Part shown: one piece after another, positions 26,998-36,139 of the stretch
Layout of the letters: every line of letters starts with the position of its first letter
How positions within the stretch are numbered: position 1 is the first letter of the stretch
Source: Bacteroides faecichinchillae JCM 17102
Lineage (GTDB): Bacteria > Bacteroidota > Bacteroidia > Bacteroidales > Bacteroidaceae
Direction of reading: 5' to 3'
NCBI RefSeq assembly: GCF_000614145.1
Contig: NZ_BAKK01000014.1
Coordinates: forward strand, 43,297 to 107,296
DNA: 64,000 nucleotides
Translations under genes and position numbers: made by a program
The notes under the pieces: model-generated
Databases searched by the model: none
Told to the model about the DNA's origin: nothing
Seen by the model: only the letters and a program-made list of their open reading frames with translations

Positions 26998-27870
26998 TTA
27001 CAGTTCAGTCTTTTTTTGTCGTATTCCACTGAAGCCTAACGGGCGATATAGTAGAAACAGGATTAAAAATATATATGCGATAGCATTTATCCATTCGCTG
27101 CCTATAAAATAGGCAGCCAAGTGCTGGGCAGAGGATAGCAACAAGGAGCCGCCGACAAGCCCCCGTGAATTTCCGGTTCCTCCGATAATCATCGCAACAA
27201 CGCCATATAGCAACAGGTTGAATCCCATTACGGGGGCCATGTCTGTATCAAGTGCATATAGGATTCCGACAATTGCAGCCAGGAAGGAACTGATTCCGCA
27301 TACCCATAATGTAGTCTTTTCGGAATTTATTCCTATTATATTGCTAAGTTCCGGATTGTCTGAAACGGCTCTGATGTTTCTACCGGTTTTACAATGGTAG
27401 ATAATTACGTTGGTCACAAGAAACATTCCAAGCAAGATGGATATGGATATAATCTGGATGAGAGTAATATGCCCGCCGAAAATATTATATCCCGCTTGGA
27501 TGGACGAGAAGCGGATACTTAATGACAAGTCGCCCCAAATGAGGGAAATGCAGTTTTGCAGGGCGATATATGTACCCAATGAAATAATCATGAGGGACAT
27601 TGGAGCTGCGTTTTTTCTCTTGATGGGGCCGAACAGGTACTGTTCCAGCAAGATCCCGATTCCAATCGTTATGCCTATTGCCAATAGCATAGCCATCAAT
27701 ATATGTAATCTAGTCTGATTGACAAGTGAATAAGTCAGATATGCACTTATGGTTATATATGCAGCATGGGTCAGATTAAAGAACTTGACTACAGAATATA
27801 TCAACCAAAAGGAATACCCAATCAGAAGATAAAAGGTAAATGTGATGATGATATTTATAATAATTTGCAT
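26998..27870 (-). CDS. livH: LIV-type ABC importer permease, LivH-like
   Basis: A 290-residue permease partner of LivM with IYSVVKFFNLTHAAYITISAYLTY at the start, a GPIKRKNAAPMSLMIISLG loop, the GINSEKTTLWVCGISSFLAAIVGILYA segment and the conserved MIIGGTGNSRGLVGGSLLL ATPase-contact loop. I start it at 27870 because the preceding 15 codons lack family similarity and overlap the upstream gene. It is intact and co-transcribed with LivM. Confidence 0.85.
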   Translation of the reverse strand: MQIIINIIITFTFYLLIGYSFWLIYSVVKFFNLTHAAYITISAYLTYSLVNQTRLHILMAMLLAIGITIGIGILLEQYLFGPIKRKNAAPMSLMIISLGTYIALQNCISLIWGDLSLSIRFSSIQAGYNIFGGHITLIQIISISILLGMFLVTNVIIYHCKTGRNIRAVSDNPELSNIIGINSEKTTLWVCGISSFLAAIVGILYALDTDMAPVMGFNLLLYGVVAMIIGGTGNSRGLVGGSLLLSSAQHLAAYFIGSEWINAIAYIFLILFLLYRPLGFSGIRQKKTEL

Positions 27871-28262
27871 ATCTGCTTTAATATGGGAATAAGAAAAAAA
27901 TACAATAATGTCCATATTGTTGATAAATAAAACCAGAAAGCTATTTTTTTTATTTTACCTAATACATTAGAATGATATATACTTTCTATTGACATTGTCG
28001 CTCTCACTTTTTTAGAAGCATTATAAAAATCTTTTTCAGCACCAGAATAATAAAAGTCAAGAAGGAAATAAAATTTCTGAAAACTTATAACTGCGAACAA
28101 TAACATCAATTGTTTAATGATATATAACCAATCCACACATTGTTCGAAATCAATATATAATTGAGACATGCTATTTGCAAAAACAGCTAAAAGAACAACT
28201 GATATTGTGTTATAATGTTTGATATAACTACTTCTTGTTAATTGCTCTACTAAGCTTTTCAT
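27855..28262 (-). CDS. Unrecognised small membrane protein, 135 aa
   Basis: I do not recognise this protein. It has hydrophobic stretches near residues 18-30, 45-68 and 106-130, so three membrane segments are likely, separated by a short charged loop (YYSGAEKDFYNASKKVRATMS). It overlaps the upstream 430-codon gene by 35 bases and LivH by 16, and is AT-rich like the former. Its position between a soluble protein of unknown role and the permeases suggests a membrane anchor or accessory subunit, but that is inference. Confidence 0.6.
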   Translation of the reverse strand: MKSLVEQLTRSSYIKHYNTISVVLLAVFANSMSQLYIDFEQCVDWLYIIKQLMLLFAVISFQKFYFLLDFYYSGAEKDFYNASKKVRATMSIESIYHSNVLGKIKKIAFWFYLSTIWTLLYFFLIPILKQICKLL

Positions 28263-29520
28263 AAAGACTTTCAATAACATCTTTAGTGTATTTATTGTTT
28301 ATAGCATCACGGTAATAATCTATATCAGAACTTGAAAGATTAAATATGTTATTTTCTATAAAATCAACTTTCTGAGATAGATCTTTATCTACGGTATTAC
28401 CATTAACATAAGATTTAATTTCATCTATTATATCTTCTCGCTTTTTATCATATATATAATTTTCATTGCTTGTTCGTCTTATAGGCACAGATTTTGATCT
28501 TATTTCTTGAATCTTATGATATAAAACTCTATTTTTATTATCATCGGCATCAAGTATTTCTAATTTAACAAAACCCCGTTTTATATCCATGTAGGTATCC
28601 AAAATAAATGATAATGGAGCATCATCTTCATTATCAAATTTTATTTCAATATAAGACAGATTAGGAGAAAGCGATGGAATATCACGCATCTTATAGCAAC
28701 CTTTGTCTAAAGGGTCAGAATCCGTATCGTTTGTTATCACTATATGCTTTGCATTTTCATTGGGATTAGTATGAAGCTGTTCTATGTAATAATCTCCAAC
28801 AGAAAAAAAATCTCCTTTATTTGTTATTTTGGATAATTTATACAATTCATCATTTTCCATTCCTGATTTAAGAATTTTAGATATTAAATCGTCATCTATT
28901 TTTAATCCTGTCAGATAATATTTTTTCTTAACAAGCAAATCCCCATCAGGATTTTTTAAATTTAGTAAATCTTTCCACCGGACTTTCTTTGCGTAATCTC
29001 CAATCTTATTATTTCTCTTTATTGCACAATAGTAATTGAAATCATTTTCTAATTCAGATTTTGTGTACAATTCTGTATCTTCAAAAGATTTAATGGAAGT
29101 ATCTTTAGCGACAAAAAGAACTCGTTCGATATTTAGCTTAACATTACTAAGTCCTCTCTGATATATATTTTTCTTGAGTCCTTCTCTATACTTTTCCAAA
29201 AATTCAATTGATCTTACATAAGAAACAAGAGTTCCATTGTAATTGAATTGCATCGGAAAATTCCAATAATGCCTTGGTAGTAATGTAGAAAAAAACAAGA
29301 TATTTACCGTCACTTTAGTATTTGCTTTGTTAAGAGTTGACAATAATACTTCTATTAATCGTGGATAGAAAGATATTTGAGTTATAAATATTTGCTGTTC
29401 TTCTAATTTGACATCTTGTTCAATATAGCTCAATGCTATAGCTTTCCAAAAACGGCTTTCTGTTAGTTTATCTTCCCAAAAAGTATTATATCTGGCAATT
29501 TTTCTTTTTATATCTTTCAT
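28228..29520 (-). CDS. Unrecognised 430-residue soluble protein in the radical SAM operon
   Basis: No family is recognised. The protein is soluble, Lys- and Asn-rich, with a mixed alpha/beta pattern: an early strand-helix region (QIFITQISFYPRLIEVLLS), a central acidic region, and a helical C-terminal 100 residues. No signal peptide or membrane helix is seen. It is visibly richer in A and T than the LIV genes, suggesting a different origin. It overlaps the radical SAM gene by four bases and the small membrane protein by 35. It might be a substrate-handling or partner protein for the radical SAM enzyme; no motif proves this. Confidence 0.65.
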   Translation of the reverse strand: MKDIKRKIARYNTFWEDKLTESRFWKAIALSYIEQDVKLEEQQIFITQISFYPRLIEVLLSTLNKANTKVTVNILFFSTLLPRHYWNFPMQFNYNGTLVSYVRSIEFLEKYREGLKKNIYQRGLSNVKLNIERVLFVAKDTSIKSFEDTELYTKSELENDFNYYCAIKRNNKIGDYAKKVRWKDLLNLKNPDGDLLVKKKYYLTGLKIDDDLISKILKSGMENDELYKLSKITNKGDFFSVGDYYIEQLHTNPNENAKHIVITNDTDSDPLDKGCYKMRDIPSLSPNLSYIEIKFDNEDDAPLSFILDTYMDIKRGFVKLEILDADDNKNRVLYHKIQEIRSKSVPIRRTSNENYIYDKKREDIIDEIKSYVNGNTVDKDLSQKVDFIENNIFNLSSSDIDYYRDAINNKYTKDVIESLYEKLSRAINKK

Positions 29521-31040
29521 ATAATAGATTTTATATACTTGGATTTATCCATATTAGGTAATTTATATATTCTCAAACCATCCGCTGGCTTATAGATTTC
29601 AGTATAGAATGAAGTGGCTAAAGACGTAAGCATCGGTCGCTCTTCTTTAATAAAAATCTCTGTCTTTTCAATGTCAGAAGATGTTTCTCCATTATATCCA
29701 TACATGAAATAGCCATGCACATTAATCCCTGCCATATGCAGGGCACGCAGTACGTTCTTGTTACTCTCTACATACATTCCCTTATTCATGGCATCCAGCA
29801 TCTTTTGTGAACCGGATTCAAATCCTATTTTTGCCAAACGCATTCCACCATCGTATAGTCTCTGCGCAAACATCTCGTCAATATACGCTTCCGGGCGAAT
29901 CATTGTCGACCATGTTATCTTTAATCCGGCTTCTTTGATTTTGGTGGCTATGGCATATAATAGCTTAGGGGATGGAGAAGCACTGACAAATGGAAAATGG
30001 CTGACATTATAACGGTTATGTAAGTAGGCAACCTCCGAGAATATCCGTTCTGCCGTCTTTGCAGTATACACTTCGTTGTTCAGTTCGCAAAATTTGCATT
30101 TTCCCCAATAGCACCCTTTTGAAAGTTCAACCGGCAGTTTTCTGTAAGGAGAGAAGTAGAGGTCGAATGGTAGGTTGTCAAAATTAGGGAAAGGTACATC
30201 CTTTATGAATTTGTACGAGGGAAGAGGAGCGTTGATAATATTTTCGCCTTTTCTATAAAGGATGCCGGCGATGTGGTCAAGCTCTCTACCATGTTGATAT
30301 GCCTGCATAAGCTCTCCGATAGTATCTTCCGAATATCCTCTGAGAACACTGTTCACCAATTCGTTGAATCGATTGTCCGTTATAAGATTCTGTGCCACTC
30401 TGGAGATATATGAGCCGCCCAAGAATATTCTGATGTCAGATTTATATTCCCGTAGTATTTGGGCAAATGTCAATGCCGGAATCAATTGTTCGGCAGTAGT
30501 AATGCTGAATCCGGCTACATCGGGTTGTTCTTTTTGGATTTCCTGTAAATGGTATTTTGTGAAATAATACCTGAAAAAATTTCCATCGTCATAAATATAC
30601 TTGAATACCTCATCTATGTCATAATGGTCGAAAAGGTATTTGACTTCACCTAAAGCCAGTTCGATTTCGGGAAAATTTAGAGAAAAAGTTTTCAAGGTAA
30701 GATCCAGCATCTCAAAGGAGTTCTGAAGCAGTTTCTCGTCATTGTACGATTCCTCTTGCTTTACTGAAGATTTGAACATATCAATCTGCCCAGTCAGATA
30801 CTCACTGATTTCCACCAATCCTTGTTTCTTAGGATCAGGATTGGTTGCTCCTTGTTTGGCAAATAGCTTGAATTGCGCATTTATCTCGTCTGAAGATAGA
30901 ATGTTATTATAGAATTCTACATTATAATCTTTTTGTATAACGGAAAATCCGTTCTCTTTTAAGATACCTGTTAGCAAAGGAACACTCAAATAGGAATGGT
31001 ACGGAAGCCATGGCGGGACGGTAGCTAACAATATTTTCAT
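29517..31040 (-). CDS. B12-binding-domain-type radical SAM protein
   Basis: A 507-residue radical SAM enzyme. Residues 1-240 resemble a cobalamin-binding (B12-binding) domain: ILLATVPPWLPYHSYLSVPLL, SITTAEQLIPALTFAQIL, IRIFLGGSYIS. The SAM domain follows with the cluster-binding Cys310, Cys315 and Cys318 in KGCYWGKCKFCELN, a CX4CX2C spacing rather than CX3CX2C. GCYWG/FCELN recalls the GCWWG...FCGLN signature of radical SAM enzymes that mature ribosomal peptides. KIGFESGSQKMLDAMNKG is the usual downstream motif. It is coupled by a 4-base overlap to a 58-codon gene upstream, a candidate substrate. Confidence 0.85.
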   Translation of the reverse strand: MKILLATVPPWLPYHSYLSVPLLTGILKENGFSVIQKDYNVEFYNNILSSDEINAQFKLFAKQGATNPDPKKQGLVEISEYLTGQIDMFKSSVKQEESYNDEKLLQNSFEMLDLTLKTFSLNFPEIELALGEVKYLFDHYDIDEVFKYIYDDGNFFRYYFTKYHLQEIQKEQPDVAGFSITTAEQLIPALTFAQILREYKSDIRIFLGGSYISRVAQNLITDNRFNELVNSVLRGYSEDTIGELMQAYQHGRELDHIAGILYRKGENIINAPLPSYKFIKDVPFPNFDNLPFDLYFSPYRKLPVELSKGCYWGKCKFCELNNEVYTAKTAERIFSEVAYLHNRYNVSHFPFVSASPSPKLLYAIATKIKEAGLKITWSTMIRPEAYIDEMFAQRLYDGGMRLAKIGFESGSQKMLDAMNKGMYVESNKNVLRALHMAGINVHGYFMYGYNGETSSDIEKTEIFIKEERPMLTSLATSFYTEIYKPADGLRIYKLPNMDKSKYIKSII

Positions 31041-31213
31041 TCGTGTTTATGAAGAGTTGTAAGTTTGGCATCCAGCAGACTCTCCGGGCTATTTATAAAA
31101 TAAGCACCGCGTTTGGCTATTTCATCTATATTCCATGCGTTTTTTAGCTTTTTCAGCAACTTGGCAACTTTCTTGTTTCCCATCTCTATGTTTGATGATT
31201 CCAACTTTTTCAT
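31037..31213 (-). CDS. 58-residue peptide gene coupled to the radical SAM gene (candidate RiPP precursor)
   Basis: An ATG at 31213, five bases beyond the LivK stop, opens a 58-codon frame whose TGA overlaps the radical SAM ATG (ATGA). The product starts MKKLESSNIEMGNKKV, has a basic helix (AKLLKKLKNAWNIDEIAKRG) and ends with LLDAKLTTLHKHE; it has no Cys and one Trp. No signal peptide is seen. The tight coupling at both ends shows that it is translated with its neighbours. Function as a peptide substrate or a small partner of the enzyme is inferred from position. Confidence 0.65.
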   Translation of the reverse strand: MKKLESSNIEMGNKKVAKLLKKLKNAWNIDEIAKRGAYFINSPESLLDAKLTTLHKHE

Positions 31214-31217
31214 ACAG

Positions 31218-32282
31218 CTAATTATTTATTGTTATTAATTCTATTTCGGGAATAATATCTCCATTCTTATCAAAAATGATTCGCCCCGATGCTCCGTTGT
31301 ATTCCATTTTGTATAATTGGTCCTTTGCTAACGAAGGAATAAAATCGGTTTTCATCAACGTATTGTAATATAGTGCATAAGTGTCAAAACCTAATGCGGT
31401 GAGAAGAGCAGGTTCTCCATCACGCAGTTTTCGGTATCGCCGTTTTAGTTCTGTGCTTTGTTCATTGGTTGTTTCAACATATTTTGGTCTGGAATACACA
31501 ATACCATTGGCCGCACTTCCTAACCGTTCAACCAGAACCGGGTTGTCAAATGTCACGGGGGCTAATATTTGAGATTTTATGTTGAGTTCCCGTATTTGCT
31601 TCACGATATTCAGATATTGCATGTCGATGGCAATGACTAAAAGCCCGTCAGGAGCGGAGGCTTTTATTTTTGTCAGCTGTGTTCTGAAATCCGTATCGTC
31701 AGGAAGGAACGCCTCTATGTTTGAAATGTCTCCTCCTGTTTTCTTGTAATTTTCTATAAACGTATTTTTCAGACCGACACCAAAATCATTGTTAAGATAC
31801 AGTATTGATATTTTTTTTATCTCTTTTGCATAGTCAGCCAATACTTTGCTGTCATACACATCCGAAGGGTATATTCTGAAAATATAATCTCCTGCGTCTG
31901 AAAGCAAAGGTGTGGAAGCCGTGGAGGAAATCATGACAACCTTGTTTTTCTCGCAGATTGGGGCAACAGCCAGCGCTTCTGTGGAAGATGCCAAGCCAAT
32001 GATGGCATCAACCTTGTCTATCGTCACCAATTTGTTGGCAGAAGATATGGCTTGTTTGGCATCCAGTTTGCTGTCCTCTACGATTAGCTTTATTTTCTTT
32101 GACGAGGTACTGTCATAGTACTCTGAAGCGATTGTTATCCCGTCCAATATATTATTTCCGATTTCGGATGCCGGTCCTGTCAATGGTAGTATGACACCGA
32201 TTTTTATTGTGTCATCTTCCTGACAGGAAAAGAATCCCAGAGAACATAGTGACACGACGAGTAGAATTAATAATTTTTTCAT
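31218..32282 (-). CDS. livK: Periplasmic binding lipoprotein, LivK-like (Peripla_BP_6)
   Basis: A 354-residue substrate-binding protein with a lipoprotein signal (LLILLVVSLCSLGFFSC, Cys20 as lipid site). The mature part is a type I periplasmic-binding fold: IKIGVILPLTGPASEIGNNIL, VDAIIGLASSTEALAVAPICEKNKV, then DYIFRIYPSD and FDTYALYYNTLM. In LIV systems this binds the imported ligand and delivers it to LivHM. It overlaps LivF by four bases, and the 58-codon gene follows it. Confidence 0.9.
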   Translation of the reverse strand: MKKLLILLVVSLCSLGFFSCQEDDTIKIGVILPLTGPASEIGNNILDGITIASEYYDSTSSKKIKLIVEDSKLDAKQAISSANKLVTIDKVDAIIGLASSTEALAVAPICEKNKVVMISSTASTPLLSDAGDYIFRIYPSDVYDSKVLADYAKEIKKISILYLNNDFGVGLKNTFIENYKKTGGDISNIEAFLPDDTDFRTQLTKIKASAPDGLLVIAIDMQYLNIVKQIRELNIKSQILAPVTFDNPVLVERLGSAANGIVYSRPKYVETTNEQSTELKRRYRKLRDGEPALLTALGFDTYALYYNTLMKTDFIPSLAKDQLYKMEYNGASGRIIFDKNGDIIPEIELITINN

Positions 32283-32947
32283 CTGATTATTTTTTTTATT
32301 GTTCCTAATTCCAGTGTTATTTCGCGAAAGAGAGTTCCGGAAAACAAAAACTTCTTGTGTTCCACTATCAGAAATGATACACCCGCCTGTTGTTGGGCAT
32401 GAATCTCTTGCAGTAAGATTTCCGAATTAGCTGTATCCACTCCTGCAAAAGGTTCGTCCAATAGCATTAAGGAAGGGGAGTGGAGCATTGCACATCCGAA
32501 AGCAAGAATTTGCTTTTCACCTCCGCTCATAGAGAATGGAGTGCGTTTCTTGAATTTCTTTAACAGAGGGAAGGTGCCATACACCAATTCTATCCTTTGT
32601 TTGCTCTCTTGTTTGTTGTAGATGTTGGACGCTATGGACAAATTTTCATCTATGGTGAAATTCTCGAATACATTTTTTCTTTGTGGCATATATACGATGC
32701 CTGTCTTGAGCATAGATGAAGTATTCAGCCCTGTAATATTTTGTTCATTGAATGTTACAGAGCCTTGTTCCCTCGTCTCATTTTTCCATAAGGGCAGCAA
32801 TCCATAGACCGCTTTGAGTATTGTACTTTTCCCGGAACCATTTCCTCCGGACAATAATACAATCTCTTGTTTCTCGACCGTAAAAGACACATCCTTTACG
32901 ACGGGTTTCTTTCCGTAGCCTGTAATGATATGATTTACTGTCAGCAT
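32279..32947 (-). CDS. livF: LIV-type ABC ATPase, LivF-like
   Basis: A 222-residue ATPase with Walker A SGGNGSGKST, the Q-loop region GIVYMPQRKNVF, the signature FSMSGGEKQ, Walker B LMLLDEPFAG and an H-loop FLIVEHK. The VDTANS segment after the D-loop is as in LivF proteins. It energises import together with LivG. Its ATG overlaps the corrected LivG stop, and its own end overlaps LivK. Confidence 0.88.
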   Translation of the reverse strand: MLTVNHIITGYGKKPVVKDVSFTVEKQEIVLLSGGNGSGKSTILKAVYGLLPLWKNETREQGSVTFNEQNITGLNTSSMLKTGIVYMPQRKNVFENFTIDENLSIASNIYNKQESKQRIELVYGTFPLLKKFKKRTPFSMSGGEKQILAFGCAMLHSPSLMLLDEPFAGVDTANSEILLQEIHAQQQAGVSFLIVEHKKFLFSGTLFREITLELGTIKKIIR

Positions 32948-33590
32948 ATGATTTTCCCGTTCTCCATCTTTATAAGGACATCATTCGTGGCAACAATGTA
33001 GTAGGATGATGCTCTATTTGAATGATTGTTTTTCCTTCTGCTTTTAATTCACTGACTAAATCGACAATTTTCATAAGATTTGATTTGTCTATTCCTGCTA
33101 CCGGTTCGTCGATGAGCAGAAGTTCAGCATTATTGGCCAGCAGACAGGCCAGTGTCAACAATTTCTGTTGGCCATAGGATATTTCGCCTGCACACGCATT
33201 AGCCTTGTCTTCCAAAGAAACTCTATTTAATATATGATGAGCCTTCTCCAGATGTTCTTCGGTATAGTGCTCAAACATTTTATGACTGCTGGCCAGTAAA
33301 ACATTTTCTATAGCAGTGAGGTGCATGGCCAACCGAAGGTCTTGGAATGTACGGCCTATCCCTATTCTGTTTATTCGATAAGGTGGAAGTTTTGTGATAT
33401 TTCTATTTTGGAATAAAATATCTCCTGAATTTGGCTTTAGAAAGCCTGATATGACGTTGAACAATGTCGTTTTTCCGGCTCCATTGCCTCCAGAAAGAGT
33501 ATAAACTTGATTCTTGTGAAAGCAGTAACAGACATTATCTAATACCGGTAAAGAGCCGAACTGCAATTTTACATTTTGAATAGACAGCAT
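32941..33590 (-). pseudogene. livG: LIV-type ABC ATPase, LivG-like, frameshifted near its end
   Basis: Walker A SGGNGAGKTT, GIGRTFQDLRLA, signature EISYGQQKLL, Walker B ELLLIDEPVAGID and IIQIEHH (H-loop) are all present, so the ATPase core is complete. The frame then drifts to a stop at 32970, while the adjoining frame reads YYIVATNDVLIKMENGKIIC and ends at a TGA overlapping LivF. One missing base near 33004 explains this. An upstream in-frame extension to a TTG at 33755 overlaps a promoter box, so I start at the ATG at 33590; ATGs at 33692 and 33623 are alternatives. Confidence 0.8.
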
Positions 33591-33752
33591 GTTTTTTTCA
33601 TTTTTACTCTTCTCTGAAATCATATTTTCATTATACGGCAAGTGTTCCGGTGAATTGATGCTATGAAAGCTTTCGGGCCTATTATCTGACATAATATTCC
33701 CAGTGAAATAATTGTTATTTATTAGTAAGTGTTTTTGGTAGTGATTCTCTGT

Positions 33753-33760
33753 CAAAGATA
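33753..33760 (-). promoter_or_regulatory. -7 box for the LIV/radical SAM operon
   Basis: TATCTTTG on the minus strand matches TAnnTTTG, about 160 bases before the preferred LivG start. No good -33 motif is visible at 19-21 bases. Confidence 0.4.
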
Positions 33761-34036
33761 CCTCTTTTACTGATTATAGGACTGTTATCAATAACTATCT
33801 GTGCAGGCAGAATTCTGTATTATTCAAATTCACCAGTTGGTTTTGGAATATTGAAAAGTCCCCAATCTACTATTATGGCAAGAGGCAATAGATATGGTAT
33901 TATATAATTGAAGATACATGTAATAAAGCATAACATGGGGTAACAGCATATTACCAACATGGTATTCAGCAAATCTATTGTCATGAATCTAAAACGAGAA
34001 AATACCATCATTACACCGGAATTTAATTCAAATATC
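33761..34036. other. Gene-poor junction between the LIV operon and manC
   Basis: No supportable gene. A hydrophobic minus-strand frame (33820-34011) and a plus-strand frame ending at 33907 (IPLLLIIGLLSITICAG, no usable start) overlap here and cannot both be real. This is probably the boundary between the accessory operon and the capsule cluster. Confidence 0.4.
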
Positions 34037-35376
34037 TTAGCATTTATAGTCTAACATTTCAATATCCTCTTCGGAAAGTAGCTCACCAGACTGTACTTCG
34101 ATAAAAGTCAAATCGGAGATTGCTCGGATCGCATGTTTAACACCTTTCTTAATCGTAACAGTATCTCCCCTGCCGATAACCGAACGGATGCCATCAAGCA
34201 CTAATTCGCCTTCGCCATTGATAATGGTCCATACCTCGTCGCGATGGTGGTGTACCTGACAGCTAATTCCCTTATCTGCTTTGATTTTCAGTTGCATGGT
34301 AAGCGATTTGTACCCATTGGAAAATTTAGTAGTGTCAATTATCTTATATTCTCCCCAGTGGCATTCCTCAAACATCGGCCGGCATTGCAAACGGTCGGCG
34401 TAGGTTTTGATGTTCTCACTCTTGCTTTTGTCCGAAATCAAGATTCCATCATTCGACGCTGCAATGACTAAATTCCGTGCGCCGATACACATGATTGGCA
34501 GTTCGAGTTCGTTGATGACGTGTGTGTTCTCAGATTCTTTATCTATGACGACATTGCCGATGGCATGTTCCCGAAGTTCATCAGTCAGTGTATTCCACGT
34601 ACCGAGGTCTTTCCACCCTCCGGAGAATGGCACTACTGCCACAGACTGGGCTTTCTCGGCAACCTCATAGTCGAAACTGATTTTCGGAAACTCTCCGTAA
34701 CGGGAACGGATTGCCACAAAAGTATTTGCCTGGATATATTGACGGACGATTTCCATTATATATCCCAAACGGAAAGCAAATACACCACCATTCCAAAATG
34801 CATGCTCAGCAATCAACTTTTCGGCAGTGGTTACGTCAGGCTTCTCAGTAAAATTCAATACGCTATACAGCCCGCTATCCAAGCTGTCCATCTTAGGCAC
34901 TACATAGCCGTATTTCGTCGAGGGATACGTGGGCGTAATGCCCATGAGCACGAGTTCGACAGCATCAGCCTCCACGACCTTAACCATGCTGCTTATTGTA
35001 TGGAAGTATTCAAGCTCGGTGTAAGGGTCACAGGGCATCACTACCACAATCTCGTCATCACCGCACCGCTTTTCGTATTTCAGATAGGAGCTTGCAAGGC
35101 TATGGCCGGGAAAGTGTCGCGGCGTTCGGGTTCGGTGACCACGTCAACGTTTTCGCCGAGATGATTGATGATGGCGTCACGCTGCGCTACGCTCGTAGCT
35201 ATCGTAACAGAATCTGCGATGCCTGACTCTTTGAGCTGGCGTACCACACGCTGAACCATCGACTCTTTTGAGCCGTCGGGCGCTTCGAGCAACTTGATAA
35301 ATTGCTTCGATCGTGTATTATTTGACAGCGGCCACAAACGTTTGCCTGAACCGCCGGATAAAAGGATGATTTGCAT
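34037..35376 (-). pseudogene. manC: Mannose-1-phosphate guanylyltransferase, frameshifted
   Basis: Makes GDP-mannose, the precursor for Gmd and Fcl encoded nearby. The first frame has the pyrophosphorylase loop ILLSGGSGKRLWPLSN and ends after TFPAIAL; the second resumes VVVMPCDPYTELEYF, has FWNGGVFAFRLGYI, FSGGWKDLGTWN and a C-terminal cupin-like isomerase region (CQVHHHRDEVWTIINGEGEL). One missing G near 35092 (ALQAP to ALASSYLKYE) accounts for the break; corrected length is about 446 residues. The gene begins four bases after the FRG frame. Confidence 0.88.
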
Positions 35377-35380
35377 ATTA

Positions 35381-36139
35381 TCAATTATCGATTTTTTGTA
35401 TTTTGCGTATGGGCTTTAATTTGGCATTCGCCATGGCGAAACCTATCGGATCATTGTATATGGTAAGCTCGGATATATTAAAATATCGTTCCAGGGCATC
35501 CCTGATTTTTCTTTTTGCATTCTTATGTATCGGAATAACCTTGATTGCATGGTCATCTGCTACCATCGTTTGCAATCCAAATATGAAAACGCTGTCTTGA
35601 CGTACAATGCGATTGTTAATTGCTTTCGGATACCAAAGGTAGAAACGAGACATCTTTTCATTTGAGTCTTTGTTTCCCAATTCACTGAGCAACACGTCTA
35701 TCGGTCTTGCATCGTCATGCTTTATTTCGATCAACGTGCCTTTTTTAAATTCTTCTTGGACATCCAAAATATAAAGAAAACCGGTCTTGTCAAAGTCATC
35801 TTGGCAAGCAAACCATAAAGAAGTAAGAATGTTCTTACTGAAATCAATAAGACACGTTGCTCCTCCATTATGCTGAATATCAGAAAGCACCTCAAGGTCA
35901 CTCCCCACATACAGAGATGGGAATTGTCTCCTCGCTTCCATCAATAAAGACTTTATATATGATATAGCTATTTCATCCTTAAGGTTATTCTCTTTTACTA
36001 AACGAATTAAATATCCAGAAGAAATCGTATGTGTATAAGACGTAATGTCCGACCCATATCGTTCTCTCGTATCCTTGCATCCATGTAAAGCCGTTACGCC
36101 TCTGAATAAATACTCTCTTTCGTTGTTTATTTGGGAAAG
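35381..36139 (-). CDS. FRG-domain region, in frame with the preceding kinase-like gene
   Basis: About 252 codons matching the FRG domain, a domain of unresolved biochemistry. EYLFRGVTALHG near the start carries the namesake motif; LSDIQHNGGATCLIDFSKN and LTSLWFACQDD form the second conserved block. The frame is open from directly after the TAA at 36140-36142, but there is no ATG, GTG or TTG before the FRG motif; the first is a TTG at 35944, well inside the domain. It is in the same frame as the guanylate-kinase-like gene, so this is probably the C-terminal half of one protein cut by a CAA-to-TAA change, or it is reached by readthrough. Confidence 0.65.
   Translation of the reverse strand, partial: LSQINNEREYLFRGVTALHGCKDTRERYGSDITSYTHTISSGYLIRLVKENNLKDEIAISYIKSLLMEARRQFPSLYVGSDLEVLSDIQHNGGATCLIDFSKNILTSLWFACQDDFDKTGFLYILDVQEEFKKGTLIEIKHDDARPIDVLLSELGNKDSNEKMSRFYLWYPKAINNRIVRQDSVFIFGLQTMVADDHAIKVIPIHKNAKRKIRDALERYFNISELTIYNDPIGFAMANAKLKPIRKIQKIDN

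Noticed and set aside
33591..33755. LivG start at the far upstream TTG (33755)
   Set aside because: The TTG is inside a -7 promoter box and the extra 55 residues show no ABC ATPase similarity.
33700..33907. Plus-strand hydrophobic frame (IPLLLIIGLLSITICAG)
   Set aside because: It has no usable start codon and overlaps the promoter of the LIV operon; coding potential cannot be supported.
33820..34011. 63-codon hydrophobic minus-strand frame before LivG
   Set aside because: No family similarity or ribosome-binding site, and an overlapping opposite-strand frame is equally long; probably chance.
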